This document shows, piece by piece, positions 39,839 through 50,491 of a stretch of 64,000 nucleotides of DNA. Made by a program: the position numbers and the translations under genes. The stretch spans positions 4,774,001-4,838,000 of the forward strand of contig NZ_CP067412.1 in NCBI RefSeq assembly GCF_023375815.1, read 5' to 3'. Under the pieces are notes generated by a model that saw only the letters and a program-made list of their open reading frames with translations, searched no databases and was not told where the DNA came from. Positions within the stretch are counted from its first letter, which is position 1. Each line of letters begins with the position of its first letter. The DNA is from Pseudomonas sp. HS6. GTDB taxonomy: Bacteria; Pseudomonadota; Gammaproteobacteria; Pseudomonadales; Pseudomonadaceae.

Positions 39839-41503
39839 ATGGCGTACTACCGCACTCCTCATGACGTTACCGCTCTGCCTGCCTGGCAAGCGTTGAAAGA
39901 TCACCGCCAAGCCATGCAGGATTTCAGCATGCGCGAAGCCTTCAACGCCGATCCGCAGCGCTTCAATCAGTTCACTCTCAGCAGCTGCGGACTGTTTCTC
40001 GACTATTCGAAGAATCTGATCAACGCCGAGACCCGCAACCTGCTGGTGGGTCTGGCCAATGAAGTCGATCTCAAAGGCGCGATCAAGGCGCTGTTCGACG
40101 GCGAAATCGTCAACTCCTCCGAAGGCCGCCCGGCGCTGCACACCGCCCTGCGTCGCCCGGTCGGCGACAAGCTGTCGGTCAACGGCGTCAACGTGATGCC
40201 TGAAGTACACAAGGTGCTGAACCAGATCACCGATCTCGTGGGCCGTATCCACGACGGTCTGTGGCGCGGTTACACCGAGAAACCGATCACCGACGTGGTG
40301 AACATCGGCATCGGTGGCTCGTTCCTCGGCCCTGAACTGGTCTCCGAAGCCTTGCTGTCCTACGCCCAGAAAGGCGTGCGTTGCCATTACCTGGCGAACA
40401 TCGACGGCAGCGAATTCCACGAGCTGACGCAAAAACTGCGCGCCGAGACCACGCTGTTCATCGTGTCCTCGAAGTCGTTCAACACCCTCGAAACCCTGAA
40501 AAACGCCCAGGCCGCGCGTGCCTGGTACCTGGCTCAGGGCGGTTCGGAAGCCGAGCTGTATCGTCACTTCATCGCCGTATCGAGCAACAACGCGGCAGCT
40601 GTGGCCTTCGGTATCCGCGAAGAAAACATCTTCCCGATGTGGGACTGGGTCGGCGGTCGTTACTCGCTGTGGTCGGCCATCGGTCTGCCAATCGCGCTGG
40701 CCATCGGCATGTCCAACTTCAAGGAACTGCTGTCCGGTGCCTACACCATGGACCAGCATTTCCAGAGCGCGCCGTTCGAACAGAACATGCCGGTACTGCT
40801 GGCCCTGCTCGGCGTGTGGTATGGCAACTTCTGGGGCGCGCATAGCCACGCGATCCTGCCGTACGACCACTACCTGCGTAACATCACCAAGCACTTGCAA
40901 CAGCTGGACATGGAATCCAACGGCAAGAGCGTTCGTCAGGACGGCTCCGCGGTGTCGACCGACACTGGCCCGGTGATCTGGGGCGGCGTCGGCTGCAACG
41001 GTCAGCATGCTTATCACCAGTTGCTGCACCAAGGGACCCAACTGATCCCGGCCGACTTCATCGTGCCGATCGTCAGCTTCAACCCGGTGTCCGACCACCA
41101 TCAGTGGCTGTACGCCAACTGCCTGTCGCAGAGCCAGGCACTGATGCTCGGCAAGACCCTGCCGGAAGCCGAAGCGGAACTGCGCGACAAGGGCATGAGC
41201 GAAGCCGAAGTGCAGAAACTGGCACCACACAAGGTGATCCCGGGCAACCGTCCGAGCAACACCATCGTGGTCGAGCGCATCAGCCCGCGTCGTCTCGGCG
41301 CACTGGTGGCGATGTACGAACACAAAGTCTTCGTGCAAAGCGTGGTCTGGGGCATCAACGCCTTCGACCAGTGGGGCGTGGAACTGGGCAAGGAACTGGG
41401 CAAGGGCGTGTACAACCGCCTGGTCGGCAGCGAAGAAAGCGTTGCCGAAGATGCTTCTACCCAAGGCCTGATCAACTACTTCCGCGGCCGTCACCGCGGC
41501 TGA
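39839..41503 (+). CDS. pgi: glucose-6-phosphate isomerase
   Basis: A 554-residue enzyme that interconverts glucose-6-P and fructose-6-P. It has the family signatures [28 protein letters not shown], and the C-terminal [17 protein letters not shown], plus catalytic Glu and His in [13 protein letters not shown] and the [14 protein letters not shown] segment. Length is normal. Confidence 0.97.
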   Translation: MAYYRTPHDVTALPAWQALKDHRQAMQDFSMREAFNADPQRFNQFTLSSCGLFLDYSKNLINAETRNLLVGLANEVDLKGAIKALFDGEIVNSSEGRPALHTALRRPVGDKLSVNGVNVMPEVHKVLNQITDLVGRIHDGLWRGYTEKPITDVVNIGIGGSFLGPELVSEALLSYAQKGVRCHYLANIDGSEFHELTQKLRAETTLFIVSSKSFNTLETLKNAQAARAWYLAQGGSEAELYRHFIAVSSNNAAAVAFGIREENIFPMWDWVGGRYSLWSAIGLPIALAIGMSNFKELLSGAYTMDQHFQSAPFEQNMPVLLALLGVWYGNFWGAHSHAILPYDHYLRNITKHLQQLDMESNGKSVRQDGSAVSTDTGPVIWGGVGCNGQHAYHQLLHQGTQLIPADFIVPIVSFNPVSDHHQWLYANCLSQSQALMLGKTLPEAEAELRDKGMSEAEVQKLAPHKVIPGNRPSNTIVVERISPRRLGALVAMYEHKVFVQSVVWGINAFDQWGVELGKELGKGVYNRLVGSEESVAEDASTQGLINYFRGRHRG

Positions 41504-41524
41504 TTTGATCGCGCTGTAGTAACC

Positions 41525-41616
41525 CTGTGGGAGCGAGCTTGCTCGCGATTGCGGTTTTTCATTCAACATCAATGTTGATTGGGACTTCGCCTTCGCGAGC
41601 AAGCTCGCTCCCACAG
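41525..41616. repeat. inverted REP pair (REPIN)
   Basis: CTGTGGGAGCGAGCTTGCTC (41525 on) and its inverted copy ending GCAAGCTCGCTCCCACAG (to 41616) flank about 44 bp that itself holds TCAACATCAATGTTGA. The repeats are the common fluorescens-group REP type. It lies between pgi and acs. Confidence 0.9.
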
Positions 41617-41694
41617 TCGTTTGTGGATGACTTGAACCTCTTGGACTCTCGGCGCATCTTTATCCTTGTCGCACAACAAGAATAAGGAACCGTC

Positions 41695-43632
<1,938 letters not shown>

Positions 43633-43682
43633 AATCACAGGCGCGGTCAACCGGCCGCGCTGCCCTTCACCACTGAGTTGCC

Positions 43683-44552
43683 ATGGAATTCATCCGCAGC
43701 CGTATCGAAAACCAACTCATGAGCCTGACCGGTCTGTCCCTCGGCCAGCTCGATCTGGAAAACCCCAAGGGCGATCCCGGCCTGTTCGGCCCGGACTCAA
43801 TCAGTTGGCAGGTACACGGCGACTTCAGCAGCATGTTGATCGGCGGCATCAGTGCCTTGTTACTGCAAGCCTTGCATCCGCTGGCCCTGGCCGGCGTCTG
43901 GGACCACTCGAACTTTCGCCAGGACATGCTCGGCCGCCTGCGTCGTACCAGTCAGTTTGTCTCCGGCACTACGTTCGGCTCGCGGCGGGACGCCGAATGG
44001 CTGATCGAGAAAGTCCGCACCATCCACCTGCAAGTCGTCGGCACCGCGCCCGATGGCCGGCCCTATGCGGCAAGTGATCCGGATCTGCTGACCTGGGTGC
44101 ACGTGGCCGAAGTCAGCAACTTTCTCGCCGCCCATTTACGTTACCGCAACCCACAGTTGTCGCCGGTCGATCAGGATCGTTACTACACGGAAATCGCCGT
44201 GGTTGCTGAACGACTGGGTGCCCGGAGTGTGCCGAAGTCGCGCCAGGCCGTGGCCGATTACCTGCAACGCATGCGTCCGCAGTTGCTGTGTGACGAGCGC
44301 AGTCGTGAAGTACTGCGCCTGTTGCTCGATGCGCCGGCTCCCAGTGTTCTGGCGCGGCCGTTTGGCGATCTGATGATGAAGGCCGGCATCGACCTGCTGC
44401 CGGACTGGGCCAGCGACATGCTGGATGCCCGCCAAAACCCGTTGCAACGTCAGTTGATTCGCGCCAGTGTCAAACGCAGTGCACCGATGCTGCGTTGGGC
44501 AATGCGCAATGGATCGGTTCAGCGGGCCCAGCGGCGGATGGGGCTGAGCTGA
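43683..44552 (+). CDS. oxygenase MpaB family protein (DUF2236)
   Basis: A 289-residue protein of the ER-bound oxygenase MpaB/latex-clearing Lcp-related family, which binds heme b. Typical segments are ISALLLQALHPLALAGVWDHSNFRQD (a family His is here), LTWVHVAEVSNFL and LRWAMRNGSVQRAQR. The substrate is unknown. It lies between acs and a methyltransferase gene, all on one strand. Confidence 0.85.
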   Translation: MEFIRSRIENQLMSLTGLSLGQLDLENPKGDPGLFGPDSISWQVHGDFSSMLIGGISALLLQALHPLALAGVWDHSNFRQDMLGRLRRTSQFVSGTTFGSRRDAEWLIEKVRTIHLQVVGTAPDGRPYAASDPDLLTWVHVAEVSNFLAAHLRYRNPQLSPVDQDRYYTEIAVVAERLGARSVPKSRQAVADYLQRMRPQLLCDERSREVLRLLLDAPAPSVLARPFGDLMMKAGIDLLPDWASDMLDARQNPLQRQLIRASVKRSAPMLRWAMRNGSVQRAQRRMGLS

Positions 44553-44606
44553 AGCTCAGTAACTGCTAAACTCCCGCGCCCCGATTCCCTCCAGCAAGGC
44601 GCAAGC

Positions 44607-45623
44607 ATGTCTTCCCTGAATCAGGCGCTGCGCGCCGCCCTCGATCAACGCCAGGATCTGCTCGCCGAGCTGCACCGCCAGGGCACCGACTGCTATCGCC
44701 TGTTCCACGGCAGCCAGGAAGGCGCCGGCGGCCTGACTATCGATCGCTACGGCCCGCAACTGATGGTGCAGAGTTTCCACCAGACGCTGGAACTCGCCGA
44801 CCTGCTGCAACTGCACGCCACAGTAAATGAAACCTTGGGCCTGCAAACCCTGCTGGTTTACAACGACCGCTCCCGTGGCAACTCGCGCATTGATCGTGAG
44901 GACAATGTGTACCGCGCCGACGACGCAGCACTGGTTGATCTGGTCGGCCACGAATGGGGCCTGAACTACCGTGTGCGCGGACGCCATGCCGGCCAGGATC
45001 CACTGTTGTTCCTCGACCTGCGCAACACCCGCGGCTGGGTCAAGGATCACGCCAAGGGCAAAAGCGTGCTCAACCTGTTTGCCTACACCTGCGGCGTCGG
45101 CCTCAGCGCGGCCGCCGGTGGTGCCCGCGAGGTGTGCAACCTGGATTTCGCCGAGGGCAACCTGGCAGTCGGGCGCGAGAACGGTTTGCTCAATCCGCAA
45201 CTGCCGACCATGGAGTTCATCCAGTCCGACTACTTCCCGGCGATCCGCCAGTTGGCCGGCCTGCCGATCAGTCAGCGTCGCGGACAGAAACTGCCGAGCT
45301 ATCAACGCCTCGAACAGCGCCAGTACGATCTGGTGCTGCTCGACCCTCCAGCCTGGGCCAAAAGCGCGTTCGGCACGGTCGATCTGCTGCGCGACTATCA
45401 AAGCCTGCTCAAGCCGGCCCTGCTGACCACCGCCGAAAATGGCGTGCTGATCTGCTGCAACAACCTGGCGAAAGTCAGCATGGACGACTGGCGCGAACAG
45501 GTGCTGCGTTGCGCCGAGAAGGCCGGGCGCCCGGTGCGCGAGTGGAGCGTGATGACACCGGGTGCCGACTTCCCTTCGCAGGATCAACAGCCGCCGTTGA
45601 AGACCCTGATCCTTCAACTCTGA
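44607..45623 (+). CDS. class I SAM-dependent rRNA methyltransferase (RlmI-like, without PUA domain)
   Basis: A 338-residue methyltransferase. The SAM-binding motif is LNLFAYTCGVGLSAAAGGA, and the catalytic NPPY-type motif appears as LLDPPAW. The N-terminal GGLTIDRYGPQLMVQ segment is shared with RlmI/YccW, but at 338 residues it lacks the PUA domain of E. coli RlmI (about 396). The target base is unknown. A REP-type hairpin follows 5 bases after the stop. Confidence 0.87.
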   Translation: MSSLNQALRAALDQRQDLLAELHRQGTDCYRLFHGSQEGAGGLTIDRYGPQLMVQSFHQTLELADLLQLHATVNETLGLQTLLVYNDRSRGNSRIDREDNVYRADDAALVDLVGHEWGLNYRVRGRHAGQDPLLFLDLRNTRGWVKDHAKGKSVLNLFAYTCGVGLSAAAGGAREVCNLDFAEGNLAVGRENGLLNPQLPTMEFIQSDYFPAIRQLAGLPISQRRGQKLPSYQRLEQRQYDLVLLDPPAWAKSAFGTVDLLRDYQSLLKPALLTTAENGVLICCNNLAKVSMDDWREQVLRCAEKAGRPVREWSVMTPGADFPSQDQQPPLKTLILQL

Positions 45624-45628
45624 CCCCA

Positions 45629-45661
45629 TCTGTAGGAGCTGCCGAAGGCTGCTCCTACAGA
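45629..45661. repeat. REP-type palindrome
   Basis: TCTGTAGGAGCTGCC and GGCTGCTCCTACAGA flank GAA; a second REP class common in fluorescens-group strains. By position it may end the methyltransferase transcript. Confidence 0.8.
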
Positions 45662-45753
45662 CATTGCAGACAAATCTGAATAATCCTGTCTCGCGCGATG
45701 TACTTCGGAACCGGAATCGCGTGCCATACTCCAAGGCACTCCGATTCAGACAG

Positions 45754-48705
45754 ATGAAGCCGCACATGCCCAAAGGATTGATTCGCGCGATTGGCGCCTT
45801 GTTGACTGCTCTGGCCCTCTACAGCCTGCTGGGGTTTCTGATTTTGCCGGGCATTGCGCTCCGGATCGCCAACCAGCAACTGGCCAACTACGCCACGGTG
45901 CCTGCGCACATCCAGCGTATCGAACTCAATCCATTCAGCCTCGAAGTCACGCTTTGGGGCCTGGTCATCGGCGAGCCGGGCAAGGAACAGGTCGGTTTCG
46001 AACGCCTGTACGCCAATCTGCAACTCGACAGCCTGTGGACAAAAGCCCTGCACCTGTCCGACATCGAACTGGACAAACCCAAGACCGAAGTCCTGTTCGC
46101 CCAGGACGGCAAGCTCAATCTGCTGGGTTTGTTCAAGCTGCCGGCCAGTGAACCGACGCCGACCGATCCGAATGCCAAACCGTTTCCTCTGCGTATCGAC
46201 CGGATCAAACTGGCCGGTGGCAACGTGCACTTCCAGGATGCACGCCCGAGCGAGCCGATCGAATTCCTCTACGACAAGCTCGATTTCGAACTGAACAACC
46301 TCAGCACCCTGCCCGAAGACAACGCCGACATGACCCTGGTCGCCATCGGCCCGGCTGGTGGGCAGATCGACTGGAAAGGCAACTTCAGCCTGATCCCGAT
46401 CGCTTCCGAAGGCACGCTCAAAGTCACCGATGGCCAGATGAAAGCCTTCTGGCCCTACGTGCGCGACGCCGTGCCGTTGGTGCTGGAAAACGGCGTGGTC
46501 AGCCTGAGCACCGACTACAAGCTCAACCTGTCCAAGGAAACCGAGCTGCTGTTGAGCAACGTGTCAGTCAGCGTCGCACCGTTTGCGATCAAGGCCCCGG
46601 ACGGGCGCCCGCTGGCGAAACTCGACCGCCTCGACGTCAGCGAGACCACGGTGGACCTGGCCAAGCAGCAAGTAGTGGTCGGCAAGATCCGCAGCCAGAA
46701 ACTCGAAACCTGGGCCGCCCTTGAAGCGGACGGGCAACTGGACTGGCAAAAACTGTTCGCCAGTCAGCCGTCCAAGCCTGCCGCCAAAGCGGCGGCGGAA
46801 CCGAAAAGCACGCCGGCGGCTGCCGACTCACCGAAACCGGAACCGGCCGCACCGGGAAAACCGTGGCAGGTGCTGCTCAAGGACGTGCAACTGCGTGACT
46901 ACAAAGTGCATCTGGCCGACCGCTCGGCGAAGCCGGAAGTCACGCTGGATGTCACGCCGCTGAACGTCGACCTGCAGAATTTCGACAGCCTCAACGGCTC
47001 GCCCTTCAACGTCAAACTGGACACCGGCCTGGGCAAGCAAGGCAAGATCAGCGCCGACGGCGTGGTCAATCTGGCCCCGGTCACGGCTCAGCTCAACGTG
47101 AAGACCCAGGACATCGACCTTCGCGTGGCCCAGTCCTACATCAACCCGTTCATCAAACTCGAACTGCGCAGCGGCATGCTCGGCAGCGACCTGAAAGTGA
47201 ACCTGAAGAGTACCGATCCGCTGGCACTCAGCGTTACCGGACGCGCCCAGGTCGATCAGTTGCACACCCTCGATACTCTGAAGACCCGCGACTTCCTCAA
47301 GTGGCAGCAAGTGGTGGTCGAAGGCCTGAACTATCAGCACGGCGACAGTCTGTCGATCGACAAGATCAACCTGTTCCAGCCCTATGTGCGATTCATGATC
47401 AACGATGACCGCACCACCAACATCGACGACTTGCTGATTCCGCAACCTGCCGATTCCGGGGCGAAAACGGCAGCGGCCAAACCGGCCGGCAACTCGAAAC
47501 CGCTGGGCATTCATATCGGTGGCATTGCGATCAATGACGGCTCGGCCAACTTCGCCGACTTCAGCCTGACCCCGAACTTCGCCACTGCTGTCCAACAGCT
47601 AAACGGCCAGATCGGCACCATCGACAGCCGTCAGGCGAAACCCGCCAGCGTCGACGTCAATGGCAAGGTCGACCGCTATGCACCGGTGACCATCAAGGGC
47701 GCGGTCAACCCGTTCGACCCGATGGCCAGCCTCGACATCGCCACCAGTTTCAAACGGGTCGAACTGACCACCCTGACGCCCTACTCCGGCAAGTTTGCCG
47801 GTTACCGGATCCGCAAGGGCCGGCTCAATCTCGACCTGCACTACCTGATCACCAAGGGACAGCTCAAGGCCGAGAACAAAGTGGTGATCGAGCAATTGCA
47901 ACTGGGTGAGAAAGTCGACAGCCCGGATGCCGTGAGCCTGCCGCTGAAACTGGCGATTGCGCTGCTCAAGGACGTGGACGGAAAGATATCCATCGAACTG
48001 CCGGTCACCGGCGACCTGAACAACCCGCAATTCAGCGTGATGCCGATTGTCTGGCAGACCCTGCGCAACCTGATCGTCAAAGCCGCCGCCGCACCGTTCA
48101 AGATGATTGGCGGATTGATCAGCGGTGGCGGTTCCGAAGATCTCGGCACCGTGTCCTTCGCACCGGGCTCCAGCGAACTGAACAAGGACGCCGAAGCGGC
48201 GCTGGTCAAACTGTCGCAGGCCTTGAAGGAGCGTCCGGCCCTGCGTCTGGAAATCGAAGGCACCGCCGCCCAGAGCAGCGACGGTCCGTTGATTGCCGAG
48301 CAGCGTCTAGAGCGCGAATACCAGTACAACTACTACAAGATGCTGCAGCGCCGTGGCGACAAGGTGCCGGCTCAGGCATCACTGATCCAGGTACCGGATG
48401 GCGAAAAAGGCCCGCTGCTCGAAGGCATCTACCGCACCCGCCTGAAAACCCAGCCACCGGCCGAGTGGAAAGACCTGGGCAAAGAAGAGCGCACCGCGAA
48501 AATGCGTGCGGACGTGATCAAGTTCTGGAGCTCCAGCGATGTGCTGCTGCGCCAGCTCGGTCAGGACCGTGCCAGCAGCATCAAGGACTACCTCGTCGAC
48601 AAGGGCCAACTGGCCGACGACCGCGTGTACTTCATCGACGCCAATCTCGGCGAAGCGGAGAGCGACGGCCGTGTGGTGACGCAAATGCATCTGGATGCCG
48701 AGTGA
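45754..48705 (+). CDS. DUF748 domain-containing large envelope protein
   Basis: A protein of about 983 residues. An N-terminal membrane anchor (LIRAIGALLTALALYSLLGFLIL) is followed by AsmA-like repeats of DUF748 (RIELNPFSLEVTLWGLVI and later copies), a Pro/Ala-rich linker near 370, and an OmpA-like C-terminal region (TVSFAPGSSELNKDAEAALV). AsmA-like proteins bridge the periplasm and move lipids, so a lipid or envelope role is a fair inference. The ATG at 45766 (MPKGL) is an equally possible start; no strong ribosome site decides. Confidence 0.88.
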   Translation: MKPHMPKGLIRAIGALLTALALYSLLGFLILPGIALRIANQQLANYATVPAHIQRIELNPFSLEVTLWGLVIGEPGKEQVGFERLYANLQLDSLWTKALHLSDIELDKPKTEVLFAQDGKLNLLGLFKLPASEPTPTDPNAKPFPLRIDRIKLAGGNVHFQDARPSEPIEFLYDKLDFELNNLSTLPEDNADMTLVAIGPAGGQIDWKGNFSLIPIASEGTLKVTDGQMKAFWPYVRDAVPLVLENGVVSLSTDYKLNLSKETELLLSNVSVSVAPFAIKAPDGRPLAKLDRLDVSETTVDLAKQQVVVGKIRSQKLETWAALEADGQLDWQKLFASQPSKPAAKAAAEPKSTPAAADSPKPEPAAPGKPWQVLLKDVQLRDYKVHLADRSAKPEVTLDVTPLNVDLQNFDSLNGSPFNVKLDTGLGKQGKISADGVVNLAPVTAQLNVKTQDIDLRVAQSYINPFIKLELRSGMLGSDLKVNLKSTDPLALSVTGRAQVDQLHTLDTLKTRDFLKWQQVVVEGLNYQHGDSLSIDKINLFQPYVRFMINDDRTTNIDDLLIPQPADSGAKTAAAKPAGNSKPLGIHIGGIAINDGSANFADFSLTPNFATAVQQLNGQIGTIDSRQAKPASVDVNGKVDRYAPVTIKGAVNPFDPMASLDIATSFKRVELTTLTPYSGKFAGYRIRKGRLNLDLHYLITKGQLKAENKVVIEQLQLGEKVDSPDAVSLPLKLAIALLKDVDGKISIELPVTGDLNNPQFSVMPIVWQTLRNLIVKAAAAPFKMIGGLISGGGSEDLGTVSFAPGSSELNKDAEAALVKLSQALKERPALRLEIEGTAAQSSDGPLIAEQRLEREYQYNYYKMLQRRGDKVPAQASLIQVPDGEKGPLLEGIYRTRLKTQPPAEWKDLGKEERTAKMRADVIKFWSSSDVLLRQLGQDRASSIKDYLVDKGQLADDRVYFIDANLGEAESDGRVVTQMHLDAE

Positions 48706-49001
48706 TGAACCGCCAATGGCTGGCGGTAATGGCGCTGGCGCTCGTCGCCGGCCAGGCGTCGGCTTCCGATACGCTGCGTTGCGGCAGCCAGTTGGTCAGC
48801 CTTGGCGACCGCTCCAGCGAGGTGCTGCAAAAGTGCGGTGAACCCGTCAGCCGCGACGTGCTGGGCTACAAGCGCAGTATCAATCGCCGGGAAGAGTTTC
48901 AGGTCGAGGAATGGACCTACGGCCCGAGCAACGGCATGTACCAATACCTGCGCTTTGAAGGCAATCGCCTGAAACAGATCAACAGCAAGCGCGGCAACTG
49001 A
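48705..49001 (+). CDS. DUF2845 domain-containing periplasmic protein
   Basis: A 98-residue protein with signal peptide MNRQWLAVMALALVAGQASA. DTLRCGSQLVSLGDRSSEVLQKCGEP follows, with two Cys likely to form a disulfide, then VEEWTYGPSNGMYQYLRFEG. The fold is probably related to SmpA/BamE. Its ATG shares one base with the stop of the DUF748 gene (TGATG), so it is coupled. Confidence 0.88.
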   Translation: MNRQWLAVMALALVAGQASASDTLRCGSQLVSLGDRSSEVLQKCGEPVSRDVLGYKRSINRREEFQVEEWTYGPSNGMYQYLRFEGNRLKQINSKRGN

Positions 49002-49030
49002 CCTCCCCGCTTTTCCTCCCCTGAAATAGA

Positions 49031-49060
49031 ACAGGCCCCGACACATGTGCCGGGGCCTGT
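49031..49060. terminator. terminator after the DUF2845 gene
   Basis: ACAGGCCCCG and CGGGGCCTGT form a perfect 10-bp stem. A second hairpin, GGCCACA/TGTGGCC at 49064-49082, follows at once. They lie between convergent genes. Confidence 0.75.
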
Positions 49061-49166
49061 AATGGCCACATTCCGTGTGGCCGTTCGCATGAACTCTAAA
49101 GTGCGGCAGACGTATTGCTCGGCCCGCCTGTCGCGTCTTCTCCCGGTTCAGGCGAGAAGTCTTGCC

Positions 49167-49523
49167 TTACTCGGCTTTCAGGCCGTCAGCGGAGACCGCT
49201 TTGACGCCTTTGATTTTCTTGGCGATGGCCACGGCGGTAGTTTTCTGAGCTTCGGTGATGGCAACGGTCGAAGACAGGGAGACGACACCTTTGTTGGTTT
49301 CTACTTTGATGTCAGTGCCTGGAATGCCTTTTTCGGTGACCAGGTCGCTTTTGACTTTGGTGGTGATCCAGGTGTCGGAAGTGGCTTCTTTCGCCTTGGT
49401 CATTTCACCGGCGGCCAGGGTCATTGGCGCCTGGGTTGCCTGAGTGGATTGTGCGAATGCGCCGGTGGCCATGGTCAGGGTCAGCGCGGTAGCAGCAGCG
49501 GCAGTGATAGCGAACTTCTTCAT
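49167..49523 (-). CDS. BON domain periplasmic protein (OsmY-like)
   Basis: A 118-residue protein with signal peptide MKKFAITAAAATALTLTMATG...AFA and one BON domain (TSDTWITTKVKSDLVTEKGI, VSLSSTVAITEAQKTTAV, IKGVKAV). BON proteins such as OsmY bind phospholipid and are made under osmotic or envelope stress. AGGAGTTACTCGT lies before the ATG. Its upstream region has two perfect palindromes. Confidence 0.9.
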   Translation of the reverse strand: MKKFAITAAAATALTLTMATGAFAQSTQATQAPMTLAAGEMTKAKEATSDTWITTKVKSDLVTEKGIPGTDIKVETNKGVVSLSSTVAITEAQKTTAVAIAKKIKGVKAVSADGLKAE

Positions 49524-49777
49524 ACGAGTAACTCCTGTTTTTCTGGAAAGTCTGCTGCGTGTCTTGTCAGCAGGGTTACCAGGGATATTGCGAACGCTGT
49601 GCCAACTTTTCGAAATAGAATAATCCTTTATAAATCAATAAGTTATTAATTTCGCGAAATTCCGGAATCATGCAAATTGCATGACCTTCGAATTATCTGC
49701 ATGCAAGTTGCGGCTTTTGGGAAAGTTCCTAACACACTGAAAAGATTGAAGCTTTTTGTGAAGTGCTGCGCAAAAGA
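49524..49777. other. AT-rich region upstream of the BON gene with two palindromes
   Basis: An AT-rich stretch holds AATTTCGCGAAATT (49648-49661) and TCATGCAAATTGCATGA (49668-49684, perfect around a central base), side by side 125-160 bp before the BON start. They look like regulator sites; I cannot name the regulator. No gene is seen. Confidence 0.5.
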
Positions 49778-49803
49778 AAATGCCCCGCGAGGCGGGGCAT
49801 TTC
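49775..49803 (-). terminator. pilA terminator
   Basis: On the minus strand ATGCCCCGC and GCGGGGCAT pair around three bases and run into TTTTCTTTT, 20 bases after the pilA stop. Confidence 0.9.
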
Positions 49804-49821
49804 AGTGGGCTGCAAAGCCGA

Positions 49822-50265
49822 TCAAGTACCGCTGCCTGGGCAACCTTTAGGGGCGTAGTCGGCGTTGACGGTCGAAGCGCAGCTCCAGACGCCGGCAGTG
49901 TTGCCGGTCGCCCCGCCGGTGCGGGTCAGCGTGATGGTTTTGCCCAGCACCGGCGCCGGTGCATTCGCGATGGTGCAGACGATCGTGCCTGCGCCCGAAG
50001 ACGCGGTGCCGGATGCGGTCACTGTGCCGCAGTTGGTTGTTACGTAAGTCGCGCTCCCCGTGACGTTTGTCAGTGATGGGTCGGTACCTTGATTAATGGT
50101 GTCCTCGAACGGCACTTTGAGGGCGCTGATTTCCGCCAGCCCTGCCGTCACCTTCGACCGAGCCTGGTACTTGGTGTATTGCGGCAACGCGATGGTGGCC
50201 AGAATGCCGATGATCGCCACGACGATCAGCAGCTCGATCAGAGTGAAACCTTGTTGTTTCTTCAT
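49822..50265 (-). CDS. pilA: type IV pilin PilA
   Basis: A 147-residue type IVa prepilin. The leader MKKQQG is cut after Gly by PilD, and the mature protein would start FTLIELLIVVAIIGILATIA. The C-terminal pair of Cys in WSCASTVNADYAPKGC makes the usual D-loop, and another pair lies before it (TTNCGTV, TIVCTI). The start is fixed by the leader; the open frame upstream is not used. It is divergent from pilB. Confidence 0.95.
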   Translation of the reverse strand: MKKQQGFTLIELLIVVAIIGILATIALPQYTKYQARSKVTAGLAEISALKVPFEDTINQGTDPSLTNVTGSATYVTTNCGTVTASGTASSGAGTIVCTIANAPAPVLGKTITLTRTGGATGNTAGVWSCASTVNADYAPKGCPGSGT

Positions 50266-50313
50266 AGACACGCTCCATGCATGAGTCGGAATCTCATGAT
50301 CTGAACAAGACTC

Positions 50314-50329
50314 AGCACAGCCCGTGCCA
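50314..50329 (-). promoter_or_regulatory. sigma54 promoter of pilA
   Basis: On the minus strand TGGCACGGGCTGTGCT matches the sigma54 -24/-12 consensus and spacing, about 50 bases before the pilA ATG. Confidence 0.85.
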
Positions 50330-50402
50330 AGGCGTTCATCCCCATGTTGGCTGGGCGTGATCACGTTATCGCGGCGTTTCCTACAACCTGAAACCGCACT
50401 AT

Positions 50403-50452
50403 CTGACACTTTTTGTCACCTGCACCGAGGCGGTTTGGCGCTGTCACTTGAC
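50403..50452 (-). promoter_or_regulatory. candidate PilR sites upstream of pilA
   Basis: The segment has TGACAC, TGTCACC and CTGTCACTTGAC within 50 bp, 75-125 bases upstream of the sigma54 promoter. PilR of P. aeruginosa binds repeated (C/G)TGTC half-sites, so this is a reasonable candidate. Confidence 0.5.
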
Positions 50453-50491
50453 TAGGCTATAAGTCATGAACTGTCTGCATCCGGGATTCCC

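Noticed and set aside
39499..39864. 121-codon plus-strand frame between panC and pgi
   Set aside because: It starts inside the panC terminator hairpin and overlaps the pgi start; sequence is not protein-like and not panD.
39662..41614. 650-codon open frame on the minus strand opposite pgi
   Set aside because: Shadow frame of a GC-rich gene: low-complexity His/Gln/Val-rich protein, no ribosome site, and pgi on the other strand is unmistakable.
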